NCBI GenBank assembly: GCA_015501605.1
Contig: JADNRZ010000018.1
Coordinates: 806,001 to 870,000 of the forward strand
Direction: 5' to 3'
Length of the DNA: 64,000 bases
Origin: Panaeolus papilionaceus
Lineage: Eukaryota; Basidiomycota; Agaricomycetes; Agaricales
Part shown: piece by piece, positions 35,084 through 46,500 of the stretch
Numbering within the stretch: position 1 is the first letter of the stretch
How the letters are laid out: every line of letters starts with the position of its first letter
Made by a program: the position numbers and the translations under genes
The notes under the pieces: model-generated
Database searches by the model: none
Told to the model about the DNA's origin: nothing
What the model saw: the letters and a program-made list of their open reading frames with translations, nothing else

Positions 35084-36283
35084 CGAACTTCATGAGAGAA
35101 ACAAGAGTAGGTGATGGTATAGGGAGAAGGAAAGAATGGGTCCAGTCGAGGAAAATAAAAACTTTTGTTTGTTAAATGCAGTCTAGGGCAGTATCGTCGC
35201 TGTGCACTGTGCTAACGATGTGCAGTTGCAGAGATGCAGTCATTTCCCATGGGGTTTGGTGTAGCAGGAGCCGAAAAGGCTTCATGGATTAATGTACAAA
35301 ATTAATGTTAGTAAGTGCCACGCATTACTCGCGGAAGAAATGACATGGGGCGAATGGAATTAGTGGCTGAAGGTCAGAGCAGGTCCTGTCGATTTAAGCC
35401 AGAGTGAAGGGCGACTGATCGATGTCAATTTGGCTTCCCAGAGGACAAGAAGAACTAAACAAAAGGTGTAGGTCAGGTGAGGAAAACCTGAGGGATGAGA
35501 TTCTGGAAGCGATATCATTGACATGATTTGATTGGGGGTTTCCAAAGTGGAATTATTGTTGGAGCCAGCGGCGCTCATCACTCGCAGACTGTCATAGTCA
35601 AACCATTTTTTGTGTGTAGGAAAGTTATTTCAGAGAAAAACATCTAAAGGTCAGCGACGGAGATTATATTCCGAAGTCCTCGAAAGCTAGTCTGTCAGTT
35701 TATTCTGTGCACCGGGAATAAATGTCGACGCCTAGCAAAGATTGGCACGGAGTCGAGAGAGACCCAATGGGCAAAAGGTCAAAACCAGAATATATTTTCC
35801 CAGATAATGGCATGAATCAGACTGCATCTTTTCTGTGGAAGCAGTGGAGTATGTCAGATAACATAGCTTTCCAGTTGCAGGTGTAATCATACCTGTGTTC
35901 CAGCAGGAGGGTCTCTGCTTCCCCTCGACCCTGAATTCACTAGTGTGGAATTGAATTTCACGATGAAACATGCTTGAAGAAGGCTAACCTTGGACCTCAA
36001 AACCTTCAAGATACATATAATATCATGTAAGAATTTGACCTGTAAATAAATGGTTAAAAAACGAATTCTAAGCTCCAGCGCCTTTGTTAGAAGGACCATG
36101 GCGGTAAAAGGCGAGGGTGATCGAAAATGGTAACAGGTACAAACAGAGTGTTGCCGAATGGGTTCGTTGAGCTCATCGCCGCTCCTTTGCAACGCGTTGA
36201 TAATTTTCCTTTCATTGAGACCGTCTTTGCCGACGACGCGCTCTACGACCTCTTCTTCAATTTATTCTTAAAAGGCGGCAAAT
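35084..36283 (+). other. 1.2-kb intergenic region, 7-TM gene / dynamin
   Basis: Divergent promoters are expected here. Three minus-strand open frames of 73-101 codons (35360-35581, 35732-35971, 35887-36192) show no family signal and no convincing splice plan. I do not call genes. Confidence 0.45.
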
Positions 36284-39200
36284 ATGGATCAGGACCTCAT
36301 TAAACTTGTAAACAAGCTCCAGGACACGTTCAACAATCTCGGTGAGTTACTCCACCAATCATGAAATCCAGGTACTGGTGCTAATTTCATTCAAGGTGGA
36401 GAGTTGGACATGCCCCAGCTTGTGGTGGTACGTCTTCATTTGCATAAAAGAAAAGATGGAATAAAATTCATAGTTATTTGAAAGGTTGGCAGCCAGTCAG
36501 CAGGAAAGTCGAGCGTCTTGGAAACGTCAGTATATTGGCATGTTATTTATATGGCCTTCAGATATAACTGACAGCTTCGTATAGGATTGTCGGTCGTGAT
36601 TTCCTTCCTCGTGGACAGGGGATCGTTACTCGTCGTCCATTAGTCTTGCAACTTATCCACACACCGGAGACTACCGATTCACTCAATGCCTATCGTGAAT
36701 GGGGTCAATTCCTCCACATCGACAAGAAGTTCACAGATTTCCATGAAATTAGAAAAGAGATTGAGCAGGAGACATTTAGGGTGGCTGGTCAGAACAAAGG
36801 AGTTAGCAAGCTACCCATATCACTACGGATTTACAGCCCAGATGTCCTGGATTTGACGCTGGTGGATCTTCCTGGCCTTACAAAGGTGCGTGCTGAGCGT
36901 CAAACAATCTTTTTCTGAGTTATTGATTGCCTTTTAACTGACTAGATACCCGTTGGGGATCAACCAAGTGACATTGAGCGCCAAATCCGAAATTTAGTTT
37001 TGGATTACATCTCAAAGCCCAACAGGTATGCTGCCGGATTAGATACCACTGAGAGCTGGGTATTCAACATTGAACAGTGTCATCCTTGCCGTCTCACCTG
37101 CAAATGTGGATCTTGCCAACTCAGAAGCCTTGAAACTTGCTCGGTCGGTAGACTCACAAGGACGAAGAACAATCGGTGTTCTTACCAAGCTAGACTTGAT
37201 GGACGCCGGAACCAATGCCTTAGATATCCTCACAGGACGCGTATATCCTCTAAAGCTTGGATTCATCGGTATTGTGAATCGCAGTCAACAGGACATCAAC
37301 TCAGAGAAGAGCATGAAAGACGCTTTCGACAGTGAGACCGAGTTCTTCCGGAATCACCCTGCATATCGCAACATAGCGCACAAGAATGGAACCAAGTACC
37401 TGGCAAAGAGCCTTAACCAGGTTATTTTACACCTTTACAAGACGTTTTCAGTTTACTAACATCGGATCGTAGGTTCTAATCAACCACATTCGGGAGAAAC
37501 TGCCAGACATGAAGGCACGGTTAAACACCTTAATGACACAAGCCCAGCAGGAGCTTAATTCCTTTGGTGATGCTGCAATATTCGGGGACAAGAACCAGGT
37601 ATGGATTGCTCGCCTTCATGTTATTGCTGTGTTTAAAATTTATTCTATTTTTTGCCATTTTAGCAAGGTGGCCTCATCCTTCGTCTCATGACTCAGTTTG
37701 CACGCGATTTCGTTTCATCAATAGAGGGGACGAAAGTCGATGTATCCACGAAGGAGCTTTCTGGTGGTGCACGGATTTACTACATCTTTAACGATGTCTT
37801 TGGCCGTGCTCTTGCTTCCATTGACGCAACGCATAACTTGGACAACCAGGATATTAGGACTGCCATCCGTAACTCCACCGGACCCCGTCCTAGTCTTTTT
37901 GTTCCCGAGATGGCGTTTGACCTCCTTGTGAAGCCCCAGATCAAGCTTTTGGAAGCACCCAGCTTACGCTGCGTAGAATTGGTCTACGAGGAGCTCGTGA
38001 AGATCTGCCACAATTGCACGAGTGCAGTAAGTATCGAAATTCACCCTTTTCGACGAAAGGAATTAAACCAAAGTTCTGTCATTTAGGAACTGCAACGCTT
38101 CCCAAGACTGCATGCACAACTTATTGAAGCAGTGTCGGAATTGTTGCGTGAAAGACTCGGACCAACCTCCGAGTACGCACAAAGCTTGATCGAAATTCAA
38201 GCCGCGTATATCAATACCAACCACCCAGCGTTCATCAGCGGGTCAGCACAGGCTGCTCAGCAGACCTCTGCACCCGCTAAAGTACCCCAACGAGTGAGTC
38301 ATTCTGTGTAATTCCTGATAGAGATATATGTGCTAACTTCCTACTTTAGCCAGCGTCGGCTGAATCTATAAATGGTCACGGCCGTTCTCCAGAAGACGAT
38401 GATGAAAGCACGGCTTCAGATGACGCAAATGGTATTTTCCCTCCTCGCGACTCTCGCTCAGTCTCTTCAACCCTCCATGACCGCTCACGGACAACCGGAA
38501 CAGTTACCCCAGGACCTGGTGCCATCGCCAAACGATCTGCCTCTAAACCCCGTGCAGGCCGTTCCTCACATGGGGGACCATACTCTCAAACTCAAGTTCC
38601 GTCCTCATCGCGACCCTCTTCGGCGTTTGACCGCAATGGAAATATGGGCACTGGCTCATCGCCACCAGGTGGCTCAGCACGCGAAACCTTCCTCAATTAT
38701 TTCTTTGGCCAGAATGGACCTGGGCCAATCGCTGGCTCTAGTGTTGAGCGGGCAGCGCATATGAACTCTGGACATGGTCACGGTCATTCTCAGAATCATG
38801 TGCACCAGTCCAGTGCTGGACCTATGGAGATGGGAAATACTGGAATTGTTCCTGTCGGCAGGGACGTATCGGGCGTTGATGCTGGAATGTCAAGTGGCTT
38901 GATGGCTGGAAAGAGGGGTATGGGTGGCAATAATGCTGCATACGATATGAAGAGCCTAGGGCGTCATATTGAAGCTGTGAGTTCCCTTTCCTTTGTTTAA
39001 ACTGCTTCCTGTCAAGGCTCTATAACTTGAGCAATGACATCGGAGGGTTCAACCACCTCAATTCCTTCATCATTCATCAATATCCCGTTCAATCGTATCT
39101 AATTACTGACAACTATCTCCACCTATCTGACAGATCCCAGCTGATGGAATGCAACTTACCGCTCGAGAGGAGATGGAGACTCAGCTCATTCGATCTCTCA

Positions 39201-39457
39201 TCACGTCATACTTCAACATTGTCAGGCAAAGCATCCAAGACATCATCCCTAAATCCATCATGCACTTCCTCGTCAACCACACAGCGCAGCATGTACAGAA
39301 TCGTCTGGTTGCATCGCTCTACAAGCCCGAGCTATTCGCGGATATGCTGAACGAGGACGAGGCGCTGGTCGCTGAGCGAACGAGGGTGAAAGCTTTGTTG
39401 GATGCGTACAAGGAGGCGTTCAAGACGCTGTCGGATGTCAGCTTGAAGTCGACTTAA
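36284..39457 (+). CDS. DNM1: Dynamin-related GTPase, Dnm1/Drp1 type (mitochondrial/peroxisomal fission)
   Basis: Large self-assembling GTPase. Starts [21 protein letters not shown]1 is [10 protein letters not shown]2 is [11 protein letters not shown]3 is [19 protein letters not shown]4 is TKLDLMD. The phrases [20 protein letters not shown] and [14 protein letters not shown] fit Dnm1/Drp1 better than Vps1. The middle domain runs through [20 protein letters not shown] and [21 protein letters not shown] long variable insert (roughly 38350-38985) is Ser/Pro/Gly-rich and holds [10 protein letters not shown] and a His-rich [11 protein letters not shown]. The GED at the end reads [36 protein letters not shown], closing VSLKST. 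About ten exons. Acts by constricting mitochondrial and peroxisomal outer membranes. Confidence 0.94.
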
Positions 39458-40358
39458 AATCGGCCCCACAGTGCTTGATGAAGTGCAATGATGGCCAGCT
39501 TGGACAATCTCATTTTCATAGACGTTTAGATTCATGAGATCGAAATATATAGTTTGTGTTTACTGGTTTATCGTGTTTCTTAGTATTACCATACTACATC
39601 CTTATTCCGCTGGTTTTAGCGTAATGACAACTTGATTACTTTCTTCCCCCACCTTGTCTTCGCGCCGTCGCTCACGTTCATTCTTAACATGTTGAACGAA
39701 TATTCCAAATTTCAGAACACAAATTCCGTTGCTCTTAGACACACTATCAGTATACATCATCATCACCATCATGATCATTGCACAACATATCTAAAGTTCA
39801 TGAAAACTATGTAGCCAATATCAAACACAATAATACTATTTACAACCTAAGAACATCTAAGGTAAAATCGAGCCCGCGAATGGTCGTGAGTGTTGGATCC
39901 TCAGATCCAACCATTGCCTACACACGACCTGCCTTCAGATTTCTGTCCCGAAAAAGAAAGAAACGAAGGGAAAATGAACTAAGTGACTCGATCCACCTCA
40001 ACCTATCCATCATCTCCAGCGAAGACAGAACCACCGCTACTGACGAAGAGGAAAACGAGGGGGGCACAGAGAGCAGAGTATAGGATACACACGATCGCCG
40101 ACATCGGATACACCACCATATGAAATAAACGGAATGAGGGAGGGGAACATTGAGGGAGAGCGAGATAGAGAGGAAGTTAGAAAAGAGATTGAGGATGTGA
40201 AAAGCACGCCAAAGAAACAGCGAAATCACGAAGTAAAATCAACAACTCCCTTCCAGGACGAGAACAGAGAAATAGCGTGAGGGAACAGATGAAGAACCTA
40301 CATGGGGCATCGTGAATGGAATGACAATGGCCCAGGAGGCTCTTCATGTGGATACCCT
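39458..40358 (+). other. Convergent intergenic region, dynamin / BCS1
   Basis: About 900 bp of 3' flanks, with purine-rich low-complexity sequence around 40130-40200 and a CAT/CAC repeat near 39757-39775. Open frames at 39778-40083 and 39918-40229 are antisense to each other and have no family signal. Confidence 0.45.
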
Positions 40359-43300
40359 TTACGTCGAGGTGGTCGCAGAGCTTGACGAAGACTCAGTGCT
40401 AGTCGACGCAGTCTTGACGGCAACCCACTTTTCCTTCTTGACCTCCTCTTTCTCCTCTGAGGCCTCTTCTGTCTTTTCGCTCTCCTCTTCAGATGTTACG
40501 CTCTCTTCGGTGTCGGCCTCGATTCCAGTGTTGGCCTCTGACTCTGAGGTCGCTGTCGAGGTAGCCTCAGTAGAGGTAGAAGAGTCTGTGGTCGCATCTG
40601 CCGGGGCAGTTTCAGTAGACGAAGGCGAGGTGGTGGAAGAAGAATCACTCTTCGCAGCATCCGCACGCGCTTTCTTCTTTGCGGCACGATCCTTGCGATC
40701 TTGCTTCTGTCGAGATACGGGTGATGAGAAAACACGTAAAAGCAAAAAAGCATGTTTCAGAGTCTCACCTCCTTGGTTTCCTTTTCTTCCTTCTGAGCAA
40801 TCACAAATAAATATGAAAATCAGTCTCATTGTTGTTTATCTAACTATCAGAGGTAGTCACCTCTTTGGCCTCCTTCTCTTCCTTCTATAAAACAACGGAG
40901 GGTCAGGTGTACTCATTCAACTGTAGAGAGGAGAGGCGATGCTTACCTCCTTCTTTGCCTTCTCTTCAGCCTCCTTCTTCTCCTTAGCCTCGCGCTATAA
41001 AAAGCATTGGGTAAGTTTCTCTGGGAGATAAAAACGTGGAAACAAGAAATGTATTTCGAACCTCAGCCTTCTCTTTCTTGAGCTTCTCGCGAGTCTCACG
41101 CTCTTGGATCACCCATTTGCCAACTTCCTCGACACACTCTCTGGGGCGTGTCTTGTTCTTAAGAAGATACCCTTGAAGTCCAGCAACCTAAAGTTATCAT
41201 CGAAGGTGAGTGATACATTGTTTCAACACCACCGCAGCGGGAAATGCTTACACTAAGCTCATCTTCGGGGATGGCCTCAGCAAAGCGCTTGGCGAGCTCG
41301 TTGATTTCTTCTTCTGTCAGAAGTGGGATGGCGTGCGACTTGCGTTTGGGAAGAGGAAGGTTCTTCACCGACGCATCCTTGTCCTTAGTGGGAGTAGACG
41401 TGCCTGACGCTGACGAGGGCTGATAAGGGAAGAAGCATTTGAAGATACCCTCAGCTTGCCACTTGGTTGCGTGAGTAAAGTTCACCCAAACGTCCATACG
41501 ACCAGGACGGCTAAGGGCGGGGTCCAATCGCTCAATGTGATTGGTGGTGGCAAAGAGGAGGCTATGATATGAAGAAAATAAATGACGCGTCAGTACACAT
41601 GCCATACCCAAATCAACGAGACAGAATTAGCTCCCGAGTGTAGGGATAATTGGAAGTGCAGTGGACAATGAATGACACAAATAGAACAGAAGCGGAACAC
41701 CTACCGTCCTTCAGCTGCTGCCACACCGTCAAGACTGTTTAGTAGACCACTGAGAGATAGGGTAGATCCGTCGTTGGTTTCAGCAGTTGTACCGTCTTTT
41801 GATGTAGCTGCGGTGGGCACACCAGTGGACGCAGCATCACGGGTCACCGAGCGGGTGAACGCAGCATCCAGATCTTCCAGAAGGAGGATACACCTATGAG
41901 AGATATATGGGTAAGGACATATTGAGCTAATTAGCAATTTCCGCATACCGTGATGGAACATGACCCATGAGAGTGGTTAGTGTGTTGTCACTCATTCTGT
42001 TTTATTGGTTAGTGCTGTAACAGGTGATCGTATGATCTATGAACATACCCTTTAGAAGACAGCGACACAACATAGATATCCAGGCCCAATTCACCGGCCA
42101 ATGAATGGATAAGAGAAGTTTTCCCACTGAAAACCCCACTGTCAGATGACAATATCACTAGTGATAGAAATTTGATACACACCTTCCCGGAACACCATGA
42201 AGCAAATATCCTCTCCTGAACGGAATACCTAATAGAAGCGTCAAAAAGTCAGAAGACCTAACATAGACCCCGAGATGGGTAATTTGGTACCTCGCTCCGC
42301 ATACCTGGGATTTGAAGGTGAGTTGCAGACATTTAATCATTAAGAAAATACGCACCACTCCTCAGACGCCAGGAAGTCTTTGCAATCGGCAAGGAGCATA
42401 TCCTTGACACCGGGTTGCAAAACGATTGAGCTCATTGGTCGCTTTTGACGAGCGCCATTCCATCGCCAACATGGGTATGACCTGAATAGAACATAGCGAT
42501 GAGTGAGGCTCTCATAGATAAATGGAGTAAGGCGCTTACGTGTCTGCCAAGAAAATATGGACACGGTGTTCGGCATCTTTCTCGTATTCGCGCTTTGCCT
42601 CAAGAACTAGCTTCTTGATAATGTCGTTATTACGAGCAACGACGCTGAGGGTGTATGTCAGCTCGGTACCCTCTACTTGTTAAGAACAGAAAGCCTTACC
42701 TGATCTTGAGAGAGCATCCATGGCCATAGTCGGGATATCGCTTGGTGCGGGTAATCTAATCAAAAGGAGACAATTAAACCTTGAGGAAATATCGTAAGGT
42801 TTTTGTGCACCCACCCTGAGCCAGTGACCACGGTAGTAGATAGTGTGTGTTGTATCTGCGGAAATGATGGGTATCCCCCCCAAATAAGCCGCTAAGTACT
42901 AAAAGTGACTCATGTGTTGCTCACCTAGACTAGGCATAAACGCGACCTTCCGCTTCCTCCGGCCATGCACCAACCCATCGTCTTCCTCCTCTTCCTCCTC
43001 CAGATCTCCTGTTGTTTTCTGTGTAATGCCATTTCGATTCACTGAGCGTGTTGTGATTTCGAACTCTCGGCTTCGACCCCATGAGGGTTGCTAAAGATGT
43101 TTATCAGTACTGTCTATATCTGTGAACCAAGTAGCACATACCTTGGCGAGCCAGTGCATCAGCCTTCAGGGGCTTCGTAAGTATGGAGAGAAATAAATAT
43201 GGTTCGTGTCGTATCGGACTTACCAATCGTAGGGATAGTCATCCTGACTGAAGTGAGCGGTGAGGAAGAATGCTGTGTGGAATAGACATGTCAGGTGATG

Positions 43301-43532
43301 ATGCCAATGAAGAGTAAATAGATTGAGCTCACAGTCGACGAAGCCATTCCATGCGGACACTGAAGCGCGGCGAGCAGTCTCTACAGTTCCTCCAATGACG
43401 ACAAGTTTCTACATAGCGCGGGTCGAATGAGTATACACGAATAAGAAGACCTCAAACGAAGCTTACGAGAGTATCCTGGATAGCACCAGTACTCATACCC
43501 AGAGGGGACAGCATATTCTTAATGGTATCCAT
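40359..43532 (-). CDS. BCS1: BCS1-type mitochondrial AAA ATPase with long charged tail
   Basis: Inner-membrane AAA ATPase; yeast Bcs1 inserts the Rieske Fe-S protein into complex III, and fungi carry several paralogues. Starts [16 protein letters not shown]. The BCS1-N region includes [14 protein letters not shown] and [14 protein letters not shown]. The AAA core: [20 protein letters not shown] (Walker A, split by an intron inside GVPG|SGK), [14 protein letters not shown] (Walker B), [40 protein letters not shown] (sensor/Arg fingers). After the AAA fold comes a Lys/Glu coiled segment built from mini-exons (40769-40994). The end is a Ser/Thr/Glu-rich acidic tail ending SSSATTST. The long tail is far larger than in yeast Bcs1 and suggests a paralogue with extra contacts. 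About thirteen exons. Confidence 0.92.
40769..40994 (-). repeat. Array of phase-0 mini-exons encoding K/E octads in the BCS1 tail
   Basis: Three consecutive small exons occur on the minus strand: 40947-40994 (48 nt, [16 protein letters not shown]), 40861-40884 (24 nt, KEEKEAKE) and 40769-40792 (24 nt, KEEKETKE). All are phase 0, all end in GAG before GTAAG or GTGA donors, and introns are 62-68 nt. Exon lengths are multiples of 24, which indicates exon duplication. Confidence 0.8.
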
Positions 43533-46500
43533 AGTTGAGGAGGGGGGAAAGAAAGAGAACGCGAATATTTGAGGTACGGGAAGGCCTTATATGGGATTGA
43601 TGCCAGTTAGACCTCGTGCATAGATATTGTCAGGGTAAGGCTAGTGTAAGGAGAATCAATTCCGCGGGCCCTTTCTTTCCTGTAGAACCCTTGAGAAATA
43701 CTTACCGTGCGATCAATTTCATACATCAGTCACATATACACCCAGCTTACAGCCACTCTGTGCTCGTATCGTATAATACCCTTCAGTCCTTCATCCACAA
43801 TCCTTATTCCCCGTCGGCGTTACATGTCTGGTGAGCTTGAACCAATGCAGTGGCGTTGCTCAGACAGAGCATATCGGCTACCCCAAGCATGGACCCTGAC
43901 ACAAATACATCGAATGGCTTACCATTCGGGGACTAAACCCATCAAGCCTATCCGAGCTGAGTTGTGTCGAGTCAAACGGGATGCAAGCTTTCAAATTTAG
44001 AGTCACTGCATGTCTTCTCTGTCCGTGCCGCAGGTCATGAGCGCTCTAACCTATCATCAGATACAATCAGTCCATCTAAATGACACAACATAATCATCAA
44101 TAATGTTCGTAAAGAGTCTAAAAAACATTCTGACCTGTCGTTGTCACATTTGAAAAATATGATTTCAACAAATCGTACCCCATAAGAAACGGGGTCTATT
44201 TAGGCGAACCAAGAGAACATGTCAACACATCATTGATCTGTATTGTATACATTCCCGACTCACCGAGACCTACTGAAGTAAAGTAAGATGTGTACCCTAA
44301 AGATAATGAATTGAAGGGTATGAATAGCCATCAGATAGCTCGCTGGACGTACCAACGCCCCTCCAATTCGAGAAACCAATTCTCTATCTCGATTCCTGTG
44401 GGTCTATTTCAGGCCAAAAAAGAAGCCGACAGATAAGGCACGATCTTGAGGCGCTAATAACTGGTCACATAAAACTATGAGAACACGAATAGAAATGGGC
44501 AAAATAGCACAAATGGGTAAGTATTCGTGCAGCGCATCCGGATCTTCCTATCGAAACGGCAAATATAGAGTGGAATGTTGCTAACCTGGTCGATGATATA
44601 TGAAATGAGAGCTTTCAGTTCGAGGTTATTGACGTGTACGTTCCATGCAACCAAGGGTAGAGTTGAACCGGCAAGTCCGCTAGATCGGCCGAAACAGGGA
44701 CGTAATGGGTGGAACGAGCTCCCCAACATTTATTCCTCGTCCCCATCGAGGGCCACACCAATCAAACGCCTCGCCTCGCTGCAAACCATGCTGCAAGCCG
44801 ACAATTGCCTCAGTCTGAGTTTCGGTTATCCACTCTCAATGACCGGGCCGTGTTGCCACAACAGGCGGTATTACGCCAAGCGGTTCCGTGTTCCAGAGGT
44901 GGGGCGGCCGGGTTTAGAGGGTCATGCATAAAGATCCTCAAGAGGCGCAACATGTGGAGTGGTGAAGATCGTACCAGAATGTCGCACGTTTTCCGGCGTA
45001 TAAACTGCTCGCAGCTGGGGAAGTAGCGCACCCCATTAACTACGCGTCGCCGACGATTAGGGGTCCCGCCTGTCAACCGGGAAGCTAGTAGCGGCGAAAC
45101 CACGCAATAATTATACCCAGTACGCGTAAAGGGCAAAATTAGCTCCAGACATGGACCCAGGACGAATAGCCAGATAATACTGTGAGTCGTGACAGACGTG
45201 AAATCATATCGCCGGTTAAGATGACTGCAGTGAACCTGGAACAACATGGGAGCAATCCTTCAATGAGCGTGGGTCATAACATGAGTGGGTATGACACTTG
45301 ACATACGCAACCATAAGAGGATGACGTCTGAATGATATTTCAGAGATGAATGCTGAGAAAAGGATGCAAACATAGGATTCAAGAAGTGAGCCAAAAAGCG
45401 CCGCTGAAAGTCTGGGTGGCGAAAAATCTGCACCATGACATGCTAGCGTCGAGTTCCCTGTAAAACAGCTGTAACAGAAAGAAGGAAATATTCCCTTAAT
45501 TGACATCTAGAATTACACAGTTGGTAGTCACCATAAATTCACTGCGTCCCTGCGGTGGGACGCGGCTTAGCAGGTTCGCAGCAACGAACTTGCCAGCAGT
45601 CTGAGATATGATCCCAAATTCCAGATCGAGGAAGATCATCAGTGAATTGTTCCCCAGGGAAACAAGGAAACGCACATCATGGGTGAAGGAAGTGTGTCCG
45701 ATAATAGCGAACAGGTGACAGCTCCGCGCAGCTTTCTGATGTGTGGTACAATCGCCCATTAATATCCAAGAGATTATCTCCCAGATTTCAGTGCATGCTT
45801 TGCCGAAAAGGAAAGAGTGGGTCCAGAAATCTGCGACTGTAGGCGAATTACTCTGAGCTGCAGTGACTCTGGATGACCGTTAGAGGCGATGTGTACGGCT
45901 TTGAGCGGTCCCAGCGCTCACGCGTCGAACCTTCTGACCGGCAACGTGGCTTTTCCCGAGTCAACTGGTCGAAGATTCGACGTGCTTCAGACTCCGACTT
46001 CAGAATCCAAGTGGTTTTCCCAGCGTCGGGAATACAGAAACCCCCACGAAAAAACGGATGATAAAGATCATAGTATCAAAGCAGAGGTCGATACCTGGAG
46101 ATACCGACAAGATTGGCGCTGGTACAGCCTCGAGAATCAAGAGATTAGGAATTCTGTTCGTCCATTGCTCGGCAAATACATCCCAGAATTTAACAATTGG
46201 TAGTCCATATTGCACGGAGGAGTTGAAATCAAGATCAAACCCAAAGATAGACCATTTACAGGGGATCCTTGTCCATTGTGACTGCTGAGCACATGCGCGA
46301 GAAACAGTTCCTAAAGACATTCAAATTACTGGGGGCCACAACCAAGCGCCTAGAAGCGGCGGAGGAAGAGAATTCGCACTCTGTCAGAGAAAGCAAGTCC
46401 GAAGATAACAAAACGATATCAAATGAAATTTCGGTGATACTAACCGTGGGGACCATTCAGGAGAAAGTAGGAGCATACGGGTTCGACGACTCTTCTTAGA

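Noticed and set aside
40312..40890. 192-codon plus-strand frame opposite the BCS1 tail
   Set aside because: A shadow of the Ser/Glu/Lys-rich coding strand; it has no independent signal.
44575..45247. Overlapping frames of 118 and 145 codons on opposite strands
   Set aside because: Neither shows codon-like restriction, domain signals or splice partners, and they overlap each other antisense.
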